Part shown: piece by piece, positions 33,359 to 45,117 of the stretch
How positions within the stretch are numbered: the first letter of the stretch is position 1
Layout of the letters: each line of letters starts with the position of its first letter
NCBI RefSeq assembly: GCF_022376445.1
Contig: NW_025955156.1
Span: 1-64,000 of the forward strand
DNA from: Fomitopsis serialis
Lineage: Eukaryota; Basidiomycota; Agaricomycetes; Polyporales; Fomitopsidaceae
Reading direction: 5' to 3'
DNA: 64,000 bases
Notes under the pieces: generated by a model
The model's database searches: none
Seen by the model: the letters and a program-made list of their open reading frames with translations, nothing else
What the model was told of the DNA's origin: nothing
Position numbers and translations under genes: made by a program

Positions 33359-36300
33359 TCAGTTCCAGTATTCTTGGGCGTACAAGCCGAGCACGGCGCT
33401 GGCAAGGATCGGCGAGTAGGACAGTACTTCCGACTGAGTGTATGTCTTGTCGCTCTGGACGTTGTTCAGTATGTCAATCACGTCCTCCTCGATGAAATCG
33501 ATGAAGACGAGGTCGACGAGGGTGTCGTTCGACACGCTGGGCGCGTCGGACGAGATGTAGTCCGGGCTCGAATGGTAAGGCTGCAGGCAGCCGAGTTAGA
33601 TCAGGTTACACTGCGGTGCCGATATGCGACACTCACAAGGGCGGTGTGGGGAGTGTCGTCGCCGACGCCGGGGCATTGCTAGGTGTTCCATCAGCGAGCG
33701 CAGAGTGGGGGATGAAGCAGGACTCACATCAGACGTGACATATCCCAGAGTGAGGTTGTCATCGTCAGCCCTCGACCGAATCCTCCTCGCGCTCATCTCC
33801 TCCAGCCACGCGTTGTATCGCACACTTACGTCGCCCCGTGCATAGCGCTCTGTCTCGCGCTCAAGCAGGTCGAGCGAGCGCCGCCGGTCGTTCTCGCCGC
33901 CCTTGTTGAGCCCTGGCAGGATCTGCTCCGCGACGGACAGGGTGATGTTCGGGATGTACAGGAAGGAGTCAGCGAAGGGCAGCGCCGTGAGCTGGTCGTT
34001 CTTGTTGAAGGTGCCCTCGAAGATGTCGTAGCGCAGCTCGCCGGAGTTGGTCAGGATGATGTTCGGGACGTTCATGCGTGTGTTGTTGATGGTGAGCACG
34101 TACGGCAGGGCCTACAGTGGTGTGAGCGGGTGTAAATCAGGAATACCAGAGGCCTACCTCGGAAACCAGAAGAGAAAGGACAGAGCCGTTTGACGGGTAG
34201 GGATCGCTGGAAGGTATAACGTCGGCTGAGATGCATAGAATGCACTGTCCGAGGGAGCTCACCGAGAGAGGGTGTAGTCCTGAGGGGCCGTGCCGTACAG
34301 GAAGCCAAGATCATACGTATTCCACAGCTGCTGAAGACCCGATGTGATGTTTTGACCAGCAGTAGTGTCGTAGGTACTGTTGCTCGTGTTTGTGTGGTAC
34401 TACGCGAACGTGAGCCTGCCGATTGCAATGTGCTGATGTCCTCTGATGTACCTCGTACGTGACGCGGTTCGCATCGAGGTAGCGCCGAGTGAAGGTGATG
34501 TTCTCCTTCTCCGTGCCGCTGAGATTCGCGCCTTCCGAGGTAAGTCAGCGACTATCTTGCGCTGCGCATAATCGATAGTGTACGTACTCAACCAGCCAAC
34601 AGTCTCCATGTAGCGACCACTCTCAAGGGCCATGGAACGACCATCGAATTGAGCTTTGACACTATGAATTCATTGCTGCTGATCAAGACGATGAAGAACT
34701 TACTGCAGTCACGGATGTGAGTGTGGCCTGCGATGGGGGCTTTGGGTCAATACTGTCGCGCTGCAAGTCTGCGTAGAGATACGTACCACCGAAGATTAGG
34801 ATGGGCGTGTACTTGTGCACCTTGCGGATGGCGTCGTACACGGTCGGCCCTGAATTCCGCTCAGTAACGCGTCTTATGCCAGGAATGAAGTCTGCGTACA
34901 GTTGTCGTAGCGGACGGGCATGTGTCTGATATCCCAGGTTCAGCAAAACAAACCACAGAGCGAACACCGAACTACGCACCCTAGGAGCAGGAAGAAATCG
35001 GGTTCATCCTTGATGGCTTCAGTGAACTATTGAAGTATCAGAGGATTAACAATCACGGCGCATGTTCATAACTAAGACGGACACACCCAGTCTTCTTTGA
35101 CCATCTTGGAAACAGTCTGCACAGTCGTGTTGACGTCGTTGCCCGTGAAGTCGTACAGGACACCGAGGGAGGTCACGGAGCGACCCCTTCGACTTGATTA
35201 GCACGCAGCGCTATACGTAAGTGTGATGCGATGCTCACTTCCTTGTCTTGAACTTGACGTATCTCTCTGCGACAGACGCACCCTGTCAATCATAGTTGGA
35301 TGTAAGGTTGACCTTCGAGTCGGCACTCACCACCAACCGGAACACTCTTCGTCTCGTCGCCGCTACCCGTATAGACGGTGATATTCACGTTCGAAGAGAG
35401 ATACCGGCCGTTCCAGTACGGTGCGAAGTTCGTGTACATGTCGTACGTGTTCGCGTAGTCGTACAACTCGTGACTAGGATTGTCTTCAGAACATCACACA
35501 TACGGCCTCAGCGAAGATACGCACTTGCCGATAGTGAGGACGTCGTACGGAAGGTCCATGATGAACTTGTTCGTCTCATGGCCATCGACCTGGCCCAGAG
35601 GGAACCCATCCGACAGACCTGTGCCATCGTGCAGGTCACCGGTGTCGATCAGCAGAAGATCGACGTCCTTTTCCTGTGGGGACCGTCAAGTGTCAACAAG
35701 CTAATCATGGATACGCGATAACAGTAAAGTCCATATCGTCGACGGCCCCGCGACTTCCAAACACACATTCGCGGGCCGCGCAGTCCAGCGAGGTTGATAT
35801 GGATCACGCCGGACGCAAACGGACTTCGACTCGGACGGTCAGGCTGAGCCAGGCAGCCGCAACTTTGGCTGCGGCGGCCCACGTTGCAGCCAAACCCATA
35901 TCGTTGGGCCCCGCGCCCTTCAAACACGCAAAGGTGGAGTCCAGCGGGTTCGATATGTGTGCACACCGGGAGCAGCGGAAATCGACGGCCAGGCTGAGCC
36001 AGGCAGCCGCGATCTTAGCTACGGCGACCCGGGTCGAGCGGCGGCGCAGTGTCCGGATCACTGAATACCAACGTCCGAGGACCTTCGCTCCTATACGCAC
36101 TTTTTGTATGGGGCCCAACGATGTGGACTGAACTGCGAGCGGCACAGTGTCCAAATCACTGACAGCTAAGTCCGTTGGGCCCCACGCCTTTCAAACATAC
36201 ATAGGCGGAGTCACATAAGATCACGCCGGACGCAGCGGATTTTGACAGCCAGGCAGCCGCAACCTTGCTACAGCGGCTCATATTGGGCCGTGCAGTATCC

Positions 36301-37127
36301 GGATCACTGGTTGCCAATGTCCGACGACGTCCGCTCCTATACACACTTTTCGCGCGGGGCCCAACGATGACAGCCAATTCCACGATGCTAGACCCCTCGT
36401 CGAGATGTGTGTACAGGAGGCGTTCGTCGGCCTTGGTATTTCCTGTGATGGGGACAGAGGACTACCATGACGAGCAATGTCGAACGCGAATCAGACCGAA
36501 ATTTGAAGCCGTAGTCGACCGGCAGAGCGTGCAGATCACCTGCGAACAAGGCCAGACGAAGGCCCTCCGCCCTCCGCCTGTGCACGCAGTCTCGGGAGGG
36601 GGTCTAGCAATATGAAAATAGCTGGAAACAATCAGTTGCGATCAAGCAGAGAAGATTCCAAGGTTTCAAATTGTTCAACCACGGCGAGATCTACCATGCA
36701 AATGGCTCAATGATCTCACCTCAGCGATCGCTTTCATGTGCGTCACGAACGATGCGAAGTCACCGAAGTCCCCACTTCAACACCATGTAGGAGTCAGTCC
36801 TCTTCTGGTTGTGCACGATATGCTTGGACGAACCTATAGTTGGGCTCTGGGAACGAAAGATGCTGGTGACCCAAGAGCCATCCATGGCTGTCTGTTGTGT
36901 GAATGACGCTGCGTGTAACTTCTGGTCAGACCATATGTTGTTTCCCAAGAGATTACCGGTACTCACTTCACATCCGACCACACCAAAGGCCGCGTCGGAG
37001 GTGTCAGAGGCACCTGTGGATACTCACGCTTCCGCTGCTCGTGGAGGTGGTCGTGTTCCTCGCCCGGACACGCGAGGACCGCGGCAGCGGCAGCGAGTGC
37101 GCTGAGGATCGCGAAGGCGCGCTGCAT
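33359..37127 (-). CDS. 5'-nucleotidase / calcineurin-like phosphoesterase (YHR202W-like)
   Basis: A secreted or vacuolar metallophosphoesterase. The signal peptide is [20 protein letters not shown]. Metal-ligand motifs appear in order: [52 protein letters not shown] and [11 protein letters not shown]. The C-terminal 5'-nucleotidase-type domain follows ([32 protein letters not shown], ending [14 protein letters not shown]). About a dozen exons. The intron at 35674-36719 is 1,046 nt because MITE-like repeats are inserted in it; the other introns are about 50-60 nt. On the minus strand a TATATATA lies about 70 bp before the ATG. All motifs are intact, so the insertion should be tolerated if splicing is accurate. 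Substrate (nucleotide or other phosphate ester) cannot be read from sequence. Confidence 0.9.
35735..35892. mobile_element. MITE-like repeat, truncated copy A
   Basis: It starts ATCGTCGACGGCCCCGCG, resembling the left terminus of copies B and C. It shares the internal AGGCTGAGCCAGGCAGCCGC with copy B, but the right terminus is missing where copy B begins. Confidence 0.6.
35900..36122. mobile_element. MITE-like repeat, copy B
   Basis: About 223 bp with terminal inverted repeats ATCGTTGGGCCCC and GGGGCCCAACGAT. Weaker inverted similarity continues inward (CAAACACGCAAAGG against AAAAAGTGCGTATAGG). It has no coding capacity of its own and lies in a phosphoesterase intron. Confidence 0.75.
36173..36366. 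mobile_element. MITE-like repeat, copy C
   Basis: About 194 bp, with the same termini (CGTTGGGCCCC / GGGGCCCAACG). It shares with copy B the blocks CAAACATACATAGGCGGAGT, GGCAGCCGC, TCCGGATCACTG and CGCTCCTATACACACTTTT, with moderate divergence, so the insertions are not recent. Confidence 0.75.
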
Positions 37128-38222
37128 GTCGACGTCCGCGCAGGAGCTGTGGTCGAGGAGCGATGCACATCATCTTCGGCCGCCATAAGAGCGTATATAT
37201 AGGCATCCGAGGCCATTAGAACCAGAGCTGCACGCGCACGTTGCGGGAAGATTGAGAGCGCTATCGTGGGCGAGCAGCGCTGCCCGCCGCATGGGCACCA
37301 CGGCACGCACCCACGGCATCACTCTAGGGCCGCATGGTACGAGGTACATACACGGTATGATCTGGTATATTGCTACGAAGGTAGGAAACGAGACGCGTAC
37401 GCTTCTGTCGTTGACAGTCGTTCTGACTTTTGACATGGCCGGGCCATGCGCACTAGGGGCGATCCCCCTCAAACGTGCGCGCGTGTGCACACCGCCGAAT
37501 GACTTCGACGCATGCCTCGATGCCTCAGACGGTCGGATGTAAAGAGTTCCGTGGGGCATGTCAAACAGAGAGAGTATATGGTAAGGGGAGGACTTTGCTG
37601 GCGGAATGCGTAGTAGGCTGGCAGGCTAAGGATCCTCACTCGAGCGTGTGCGAAGGTTCGTCGCCTTGTGCTTGTGACTCACCACCGTATGCTCTCGCCA
37701 GAAATATGGGCCAGTCGTGGTGACTCCGATGTTACTTGCATCTACGTTCGAATGTTTCGTGGCTGACGAGAGCTCAGCAGACGAATTTATCGAGATGCTG
37801 CACGAACGCAGTGGCTACACTTGGCAGCCACTTCCGCGCGACATGCATAAGGCGCTTCTGGGCTAGTACGGCGCAGAGATGCAATCCGACTCAAAAGCCT
37901 GATGCCCTGAGAACAGGCCGGTTTTCCGAAGTCAAACCTGCAGCAACGTTGCGTGGTGCCTACCAGTATACCGAAGGTCAACGCACATCGAATGTCACAA
38001 CTTGGGATGAACCTACCACTCTGTGTGCATGACAAGCAGGTCTATCTGGAATATCACAGGTCGTTAGTTACCTGCCGATCTGCGGAGGTTCGCGCCAATC
38101 GCTTCGTGTAGTTGAAGGTCGCTTTCTAGTGTATCCTCGCGAGAGGCTTGCATCATCAGCAGCCAAGGTGGCAGCTGGATAGTCGAGTCGAATGAGTATA
38201 AATATCCCTAGTCCGTCAGACA
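37128..38222. other. Intergenic region
   Basis: It holds the phosphoesterase promoter (TATATATA about 37194-37202, minus strand). Nothing else recognised. Bases 37460-37490 (GGGGCGATCCCCCTCAAACG) weakly recall the MITE terminus, but I do not call it. Confidence 0.5.
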
Positions 38223-38894
38223 TTACAGCGTCGCTATCCTCTGCTGCATCTTCTCCTTCACCGTCATGTACGCGTTCATGATCGTCTGCTCGTTGATCAC
38301 GATGTCCGTGCTGTCCGCCTTTGGCCGGCTTACGCGCGACGCGATGGCGGCGGAGTCGGTCTCGACAATGACGCTGGGACGCGACGCACGTCATTGCGTC
38401 GAACGAGAAACTAGGGCGAAGCAGGACGCACCCGTCGTCAATCGTCTCGTCTAGACAGAGCAGGACAAGGTCGAGGTTCTCCAGCACTCCCCGCTTCTCG
38501 ACCTGGTTCCGCAGGAGCATGTACACCGCGTCCGAGAACGCGACCAGTGCCGAGTGGAGCATAAGCTCGTTCTCGGCGGGGTCGCTGATGAGGTAGAAGA
38601 TGAGGTCGAGCGAGTGCTTGTACACTGCGAGATGTGAGTCGTAGAGGATGATGTCGCCTACGCGCAGCGCAGTCAGCAGGGCATCTTACGGACATCGAGA
38701 TCTAACGACATACCTCCCGCCTTCTTCGTTTTCTGCCAGAGCCCCTTCTCAAATGCTCGCTGCTCCTTCAACGTACGGAGCTTTTGTGACTCGCCCTGCG
38801 GGTGGTTCTTTGGGTGGTAGTACTTTGCGAGGACGCGGTGTCCGTCCGTGTCCATGATGATGAAGGCAGAGACGGTGTATAATGTCAAATTCAT
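38223..38894 (-). CDS. RET3: Coatomer subunit zeta (zeta-COP)
   Basis: A small subunit of the COPI coat for Golgi-to-ER retrograde transport. It has a longin-like fold: MNLTLYTVSAFIIMDTDGHR, VLAKYYHPKNHPQGESQKL, AFEKGLWQKTKKAGGDIILY, and VYKHSLDLIFYLISDPAENE. Then SALVAFSDAVYMLLRNQVEK, LDLVLLCLDETIDDGVIVET, and it ends KEKMQQRIATL-stop. Spliced length is about 180 residues, the usual size. There are introns at about 38645-38710 and 38390-38430. The start at 38894 matches the family N-terminus. It acts with Erd2 (13.6 kb), which is itself a COPI cargo. Confidence 0.93.
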
Positions 38895-39041
38895 CGTGAG
38901 TTCTCCGCTGAGACGTTTCCTTGAGTAACTGCAATATTTGGAATGAATTGAGAACGCTATGAAGCAGAGTCTCAGAGTAAGTCGGTGGTGGCAGCGGACA
39001 AGAGCGGGCAGTGGACACGACCGGGCGCTTGACACTGGTTC

Positions 39042-40367
39042 ATGCTCGACCACATCATCCACGCTCTTTCCTCCGACGCATTTCTTGCTTGTCTTATCCC
39101 TGCTCTGCTGTTCTTATCCAGTCTGTGCTTCACTGGGTTCTCATCATTCTCGGATTTACGCCGGAATGTCACAGAAATCGTCACCGGGCGTCGACGAACG
39201 ACATTCGGGCACTTCTCCGTCGAACGGGCTGCGCTATCCTACCAACATCATGGAAAGCTGTCGCGCGGTGAACTTGCAACGATGCGAGCGTCGTATGCCA
39301 AGATAGGACGCGCGCACAAACACATAGGATACGACCTAGGATACCCCGCCAAGCTCAACCGACTGCAAGAGGCCATAACGGTGAATACTAGGGTCACGGA
39401 AAGCATTGCGCAGCTTGCGAAGGAACAGTTCTCGGACAGACTGTCGCGCGTGGACTGGCAAGGTCATGATGCGCATGGCGACATCTCTCGAATACGAGAG
39501 TCGCTGAAGCATTTCGTACGCGATTGGAGCGAAGAAGGCCGGGGCGAGCGAGCGAGGATATTCGGACCAATTCTGGACGTTTTACAGGAAGCCAAATCTG
39601 CAGCTCGTCAGGAAATGAGAGTGCTAGTTCCTGGGTCGGGGCTGGGTAGACTTGCTTGGGAGATATCGCAGATGGGTGAGTTGCAGCCGAATATCCCGAT
39701 ACTTGTTACGGTGTCTACGAAAGTGGCTGTTGTGATGCATGTATCAGAGTGCTGATAGATGAATTCATGCGCAGGCTACGTTGTCACCGCGAATGAGCTT
39801 TCATTCTTCATGAACCTCGCGTTCCGCTTCCTGCTCTCTGAGACAACCACTCAGCACGTGAACCAACACACCCTACAGCCATACGCCAGTTGGTTCTCAC
39901 ATCAACGCAGTGTCGACACGCTCTTCCGAGATGTTGCGTTCCCAGATGCTCTACCGCGACTGTCCAAGAACCTAGAGCTCGCGGAATGCGACTTCCTCCG
40001 CCTCGATCGGCCTGCAGCGCCACCCATCGGTAGCTCACCTGGCTACGACTTCGTTGTCACGCTGTTCTTCATTGACACCTCGCTGAACATCATCGAGACG
40101 CTAGAGCACATCCATCGGCTACTCAAGCCAGGCGGGACGTGGATCAACCTCGGACCGCTCCTCTGGACTGGTGGAGGGCAAGCCGCACTGGAGCTGAGCC
40201 TGGAGGAGGTGCTGAGACTCGCAAACACGATAGGCTTCGACGTAGCCTCGGACGCGGACGGCCCACGACGCAGCCGCACGATCGAGTGCGAATACACAGC
40301 AGACCGCGAGGCAATGATGCGATGGCTGTACCAGGCGGAGTTCTGGGTCGCAACCAAGATGCGATAA
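39042..40367 (+). CDS. Carnosine N-methyltransferase-like (N2227 family)
   Basis: A SAM-dependent methyltransferase of the CARNMT1/YNL092W family, which N-methylates the imidazole of carnosine-like histidine compounds. Family blocks are FSVERAALSYQHHGKLSRGE, ESLKHFVRDWSEEGRGER, the SAM-binding MRVLVPGSGLGRLAWEIS, YVVTANELSFFMNLAFRFLL, DFVVTLFFIDTSLNIIETLE, and LKPGGTWINLGPLLWTGGG. It ends EFWVATKMR-stop. A single intron (about 39675-39774) interrupts QMG/YVV. The first 35 residues contain a hydrophobic helix (FLACLIPALLFLSSLCFTGF) not typical of the family, suggesting membrane association or a mis-set start. It lies divergent to zeta-COP with about 150 bp between them. Confidence 0.9.
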
Positions 40368-40582
40368 GAGGTGACTGTTCTTTGTGTGGACTGCATGGCT
40401 TTGTGGCTGATTGTTGCATAGCTGAGGTCCGAGCGGCGAAGACAAGACTCGTCAGTGGCACAGGGCACGTGAGCGTTACATTGTGTGGGCCCAAGCGTAT
40501 AAGGCTACGCTTTAGCCCCTCTCTACTGTCGACCCGCTATCTAAAGACTGCCGCAGACCTGTAACGTAGAGCCTCCCCAGCC

Positions 40583-41392
40583 ATGTTCGCCACTTACTAC
40601 TCCCACTCTATGCTGCCCGTCAACGACCCGCCCGCTGAGGCGTTGTTCTCCGGCTACGCCACACCCGACGGAGTGCACAACGAACGTCTGTCGATCAAGA
40701 TACCATCGAGGCAAACACTGGTGCAAGCGCGCCCGAAGATCGGATTGCGTAGGTCCACGTTTACGCCTTCGCCCGAGCAGACGATGGAGGACATGCCGGC
40801 GCAGCGCGTTGAGCCGGAGAGCCCGCCTCCTGCGCCGACAGCCAGTGCACCCGCGTCGCCAAATCGTGTATATGGCCGCCCTCGTCGTCCGGGGGCGTCT
40901 CCCCGTCAGGGCCGACGGTCGGGTCCAGGTTCCCCAAGTGCTAAGTCTGGTTCATCGATGGTGAAGCGTGTGGAAGTGTTCGAGAGCATAACATGTATGC
41001 CGCAGCTCGTTGCAACGAGCTTTGAGGTACGCATCCGATTCACGACGATTTTGACTCGACCCTTACAATCAGGGTGTCGTAGGAACTCCGTCTGGAATGC
41101 TATCGACTCGGTTTTGTTACGACCGGGCATGCACCGATGCCTGTGACGCCCGAGTCGGCGCAATGGGACACTATCCCGCCGTTCTACTCCCCGTTCTCGC
41201 AAGAGGCCTTGGACTCTGGTTTCGTACCAGAGCAAACAGATGTCACGATGACTGATGAGGTCAGTGGCTGTCCTCCAGCAAGTTTCGTCAGGGCTCACTT
41301 GTGTATCAACTCTGCAGTCAACTGGTCCGTGGACATTCACTTTCGGTGTGCCAGACACTAGCTCAGAAATCGGTGCGAACATGGAGTTCTAG
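40583..41392 (+). CDS. Proline/serine-rich hypothetical protein
   Basis: Three exons by my reading. Exon 1 is 40583 to about 41026 (MFATYYSHSMLPVNDPPAEA to LVATSFE). The second starts after TCGTAG at about 41073 (ELRLECYRLGFVTTGHAPMP, then VTPESAQWDTIPPFYSPFSQ). The third follows an intron 41259-41316 (STGPWTFTFGVPDTSSEIGA, NMEF-stop). The protein is about 240 residues with a disordered Pro/Ser/Arg-rich middle (RPRRPGASPRQGRRSGPGSP) that holds several SP/TP sites. No domain recognised. The consistent frame through splice sites and the T-rich terminator region support a real gene. Confidence 0.6.
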
Positions 41393-41747
41393 CTATTTTG
41401 GTGCGTTTCGCGCTTCATTGGTTGGTGTTGCCGGACGTCGTGGCCCGGGGCACTATGGTCTGTAGCTGGTTATGATATATAATTTTCTTGTTCGATCTCA
41501 TTGCGTGAACTGAAATGGCGGTTCGATGCCGTTGTTGTCACATAGCGAGGGCAACTCGTCGTCAGTTGTGATTTATGTCACTCGCACTGCTTGCTATTGG
41601 TAACCCTCAGCGTGCACACGCAGCGATGATTCCGTGGGGCACTCGCCATTCCTGTGCAAGGTACCCTTCTTCAGAGCCCAAGCGTGGCATGAACAGTTCG
41701 AGAAGTCCCCATTGACATGCTTCATTCCTGCGGGCTGTGGTCGTGCA
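41393..41747. other. Intergenic region left of the transposon
   Basis: Nothing recognised. It ends at the TA target duplication of the element. Confidence 0.5.
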
Positions 41748-41749
41748 TA

Positions 41750-41778
41750 TGGTGCGGGACACTAAGTCACCGCTACTT
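41750..41778. repeat. Left terminal inverted repeat of the transposon
   Basis: It pairs with 45087-45115; only two of 29 positions differ (A/G and T/C). The TA duplication is immediately outside. Confidence 0.9.
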
Positions 41779-41982
41779 CAAAACAAGATCTCGGGAACCA
41801 TCGGAGTTGACTCGATTCCTTATTCCTCTTGTAGAAACACTCCAATTCATATTAGGAACAAAACTACTAGACGGATTTCCCCAACTCTCAAAACTGGCGA
41901 AGTTGCATGAGCCGAATTTGGCCAGGTCACGTGCAGCATACCCAATACGGAAAGTATTATGTAATGACTACCATAAACGGAA

Positions 41983-44912
41983 CTATTTGTCAAACTGGCG
42001 CGCAAGTGTCTCGGGCACTCGCCTATGGGAGGTGTACCGCTTCGAGCTGAACCGTTTGACCTCGAACTGTGCCTCCTTCACCCCCAGCCCTGATCGGTAT
42101 GCTTCGGTCCAACGTACAGTTCGGTGTTCCCATCGTCGGATAGTCTTGATGTCGACAGAAGCCATTGCCTTCGGTAGGTTCTCCTTGAGAGTGTTGAACG
42201 TATAATCGCAGTTCTCCCGAAGATAGCGTTTGACCGCGCCCCAGAAGAACTCAATGAAGTTGAGCTCACAATGGAACTTTGGTAAGAAGATGCACAAATG
42301 ACCAGCATCCTCGATTACCTCCTGAACAAGTGAGCGCTGCTCTTGGAAGTCAGGCTGCGATGCCATTAAGTGCCGTGCGCAACATTGATCGGTGATCGCG
42401 TCCTTCGAGCAATCAAGCCTGAGATTGTTTGACCATAGGCCACGTTCGAGAAGAACCTGCCGTATTCCCTTTTGAAGGCCCGGATTGTCTCGATGATTGG
42501 CAGGGAAATTCATCTGTTGCGGGACTCGCTGGCCATCCCGCATGAACCAACCATCACGCAGACGTGCCTGTTTCCCGCCTGGCTTGAGATTCATCCTCGA
42601 GACGAGAAGAGCATCCTCTGCATATGCAGAGTGCCCCTGAGAGTTATCCACCATGATCAAGGCCTGATATCCCGGCCCATGCACACGTTCAAACACTGGG
42701 ATAATCTTCTCTTTGAGCTATGCCAGTGTATGCATCCTACGTGAGAATGTGAACAATGAGGGTATGATCTGGACGTACCTGCTTCACAAAGAGCTCACCC
42801 GTCCAATAGCCCTCATAATTCTTGCCATATTCCATAGATTGACCCGCATCCGTAAGCCACCCAACTGTCGAGCATATGACTTCGCTCTGATGCATTCCAC
42901 GACCTTGGCCCTTCTTCTTCAGAGGCTGCTCGCCCTCCAATACCCAGCTCTTCTTTTGATCGTCATTTGCTTGCGCTGTCGTCTCGTCATGTGCACAGAG
43001 GACCAGTCGGCGTTCGACATAATTTGCTGTCTTCGATAACTCTTTCTCAACATCACCAACCACGTACTGGACCAACCGCCTGCGGTACTCTTCCATCGAT
43101 GGCAAGAAGATTGTCTGACGATAGTGCACGACATCGGGTCGCTCATGGCCATCGAAATACACTGCTTTTTTATGCTCCATGAAGCGGAATCCTTCCCGAT
43201 GAAGCCACCGGCGTGCGGTACGGAGTGAGATGCCACGGCCGGGTTTGAAGTGGATACGAGGGAAGAGCTCAAGCTCGAGGTAACGTTTGAGACCTTGCGG
43301 TATCTCCTGCTTGACAATCTGCTTTGCATATGCCTCCGCCGCTGCAGGGACCATCGTCTGTTGACTGAACTCAGCCAGCTTCGCAGGATCCATGGCCCAC
43401 TTGTTCGACCGAACATAGGAGCGCATCTCGGCACAGATCGAAGGGTCGCCGAGGAGGGTGTAGACCTTGACATGTCGGCCCCTCTTCGACACTGGCAATT
43501 GTCTCGTTTTCCACCAGCCTTGTACCCAGCGCCGTACCAAACGACCACCCCATTTCGCTGCGAAGCCTTGACTCTCGGCGGCCCGCTCGGACGCATCGAT
43601 AAGCTTCCGTTTGTTATGGACCACCATCTGCAAGCAACTTTGGATCGCCCGTGCTCGGTACGCCTGCAGTCCGCTTGAGCTGACTTCGAAGACATCGCGT
43701 TTGGACCGGATCAGCTTCTCGATATCGGTGAGAGCTTTGTGAAGACTGTTCTTCTTCGCTTCCAATGCCAGTTGCTGAGTCCGACGAGCAGGGACCTCAA
43801 GCCGCTGACGTTTTAGTGGGGGAGGCAGTCGAATTCGGAAGGATCCCTCGGAGACTTGCAAGCCAGATGTGGATGAGTCAGATGCAGCATGGGCTACGAG
43901 ACATTCATCAGCTGAGCATAAAGTACACTATTGAACTATGGTACAATAACTCACCATCCAGGACTTTCTCCGACTGGGCCCCATCCTCATCCGAGTCTTC
44001 CCCACCACTGCCAGTGATCTCGACACCCGACTCGCTATCCGATGGAACATCGGATGCATACCCCGTGAAGATTTCATCCTCCTCAGCCTCAGGTGAGCTA
44101 TGGACAGTTTCGGGAGCTCCTCGTGATCCCTCGCTCAGATCGCTCTGGCCTGCCGTGTGTGCACTCGACGCCTCATGCGGAACACGTTTTGTGACAAATG
44201 CTCGCATCAAGTCTGCGCCCTTGCTATCATTTCGAGTGCAAAAGTTAGTATATCTCGATACTCATGCATTACGAGGAAATTCATTGAAGAATACTGACGT
44301 TTTTCGGAGCTTAGCATCACTCTCGGCCTTCTTGCGAGCATCCTGATGCTTCCGACGCTGCGTCCGACCCGCCCTGCCATTATAACCAAGGTGGCGATTG
44401 CTCTCCGCCTTTTTCCAGTCCTTTGCTTTGAATTGATGTGGGTCCAGGAGCTCGTATGCTGTCTGCGTCTGCATCTGCGCTGGCAGTTGACTGGCAGTGA
44501 CGACAAGTGAGTCTTCCTTCTCCATCTCCTTTTGCAAACTCTTGACAAGTTCTTCGCCTTCCAGTTCCTCCACTTCCGAGTCGGAGCTTGCATCCGTTGA
44601 CTCTGAGTCCGAGCTATTGCTCGCCACCTCCCACTCGTCCATCGGGTTATGATTGACACCACCCTGCCACAGACACTCGTGGTCACTGAGAGCATCATGT
44701 TCCAGCATGTATGGATCCTGATTGGCTTCCTCGCCACCCCCAGGTTCGTTGTCGGACTCATCAGAGTGTGTGAGGTCGATGGTGAGTCGAGATTCAAGTT
44801 GAGCAGAGTGTCGTGCTGCTGTGGCCGTACTAGGATTTGTGCTGGAAGCTCTCTTCTGTGCTCTGCCAGCCCGAGCACGCGCAGCCGCATCTTTCTGGTG
44901 CCGCGAGGGCAT
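41983..44912 (-). CDS. DDE transposase of the Tc1/mariner-like element
   Basis: It cuts and rejoins transposon ends in the nucleus. My start is the Met of MPSRHQKDAAARARAGRAQK (44912). The N-terminal 250 residues are acidic/Ser-rich and basic by turns. Exon 43908-44210 is acidic. The body (42737-43861) contains a helical DNA-binding region (GISLRTARRWLHREGFRF) and the first catalytic Asp in VLCAHDETTAQANDDQKK. After an intron (about 42690-42740) come MVDNSQGHSAYAEDALLVSR (second Asp) and FLPKFHCELNFIEFFWGAVK (Glu). It ends LARQFDK-stop. The catalytic triad is present. This family, often annotated as DDE endonuclease, is abundant in Agaricomycetes. Exon joins in the N-terminal third are approximate. 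Confidence 0.88.
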
Positions 44913-45086
44913 GGCAGGTGTAGGATACAATATTTGAAATATATTTGGATGTTCGTATTGACTGTGCAACCCGCCGCCGCAGCGCCGCCATGCCAAAAAA
45001 GGTGGAGCGGGGAGCGCCTGCGGCGCTTTCCATACATGCGCGCCTAATGCTCGGACCACTGACCGGCCGATTTGGCCACTGTCTCA

Positions 45087-45115
45087 AGGTAGCGGCGACT
45101 TAGTGTCCCGCACCA
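45087..45115. repeat. Right terminal inverted repeat of the transposon
   Basis: Inverted copy of 41750-41778, followed by TA. Confidence 0.9.
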
Positions 45116-45117
45116 TA

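Larger units (their letters stand above)
41750..45115 (-). mobile_element. Complete Tc1/mariner-like DNA transposon
   Basis: A 3,366-bp element. The left terminus TGGTGCGGGACACTAAGTC is followed by ACCGCTACTT. The right terminus, read inward on the minus strand, gives the same 19 bases followed by GCCGCTACCT: about 29 bp with two mismatches. It is flanked on both sides by the dinucleotide TA (41748-41749 and 45116-45117), the target-site duplication characteristic of the Tc1/mariner superfamily. It encloses a single transposase gene on the minus strand with no stop in the catalytic region. Near-identical TIRs and an intact ORF suggest a fairly recent insertion. Confidence 0.93.

Noticed and set aside
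35676..36131. 151-codon open frame over the intronic repeats
   Set aside because: Its repeated LSQAAA... peptide simply reflects the tandem MITE-like copies; a non-autonomous repeat explains it better.
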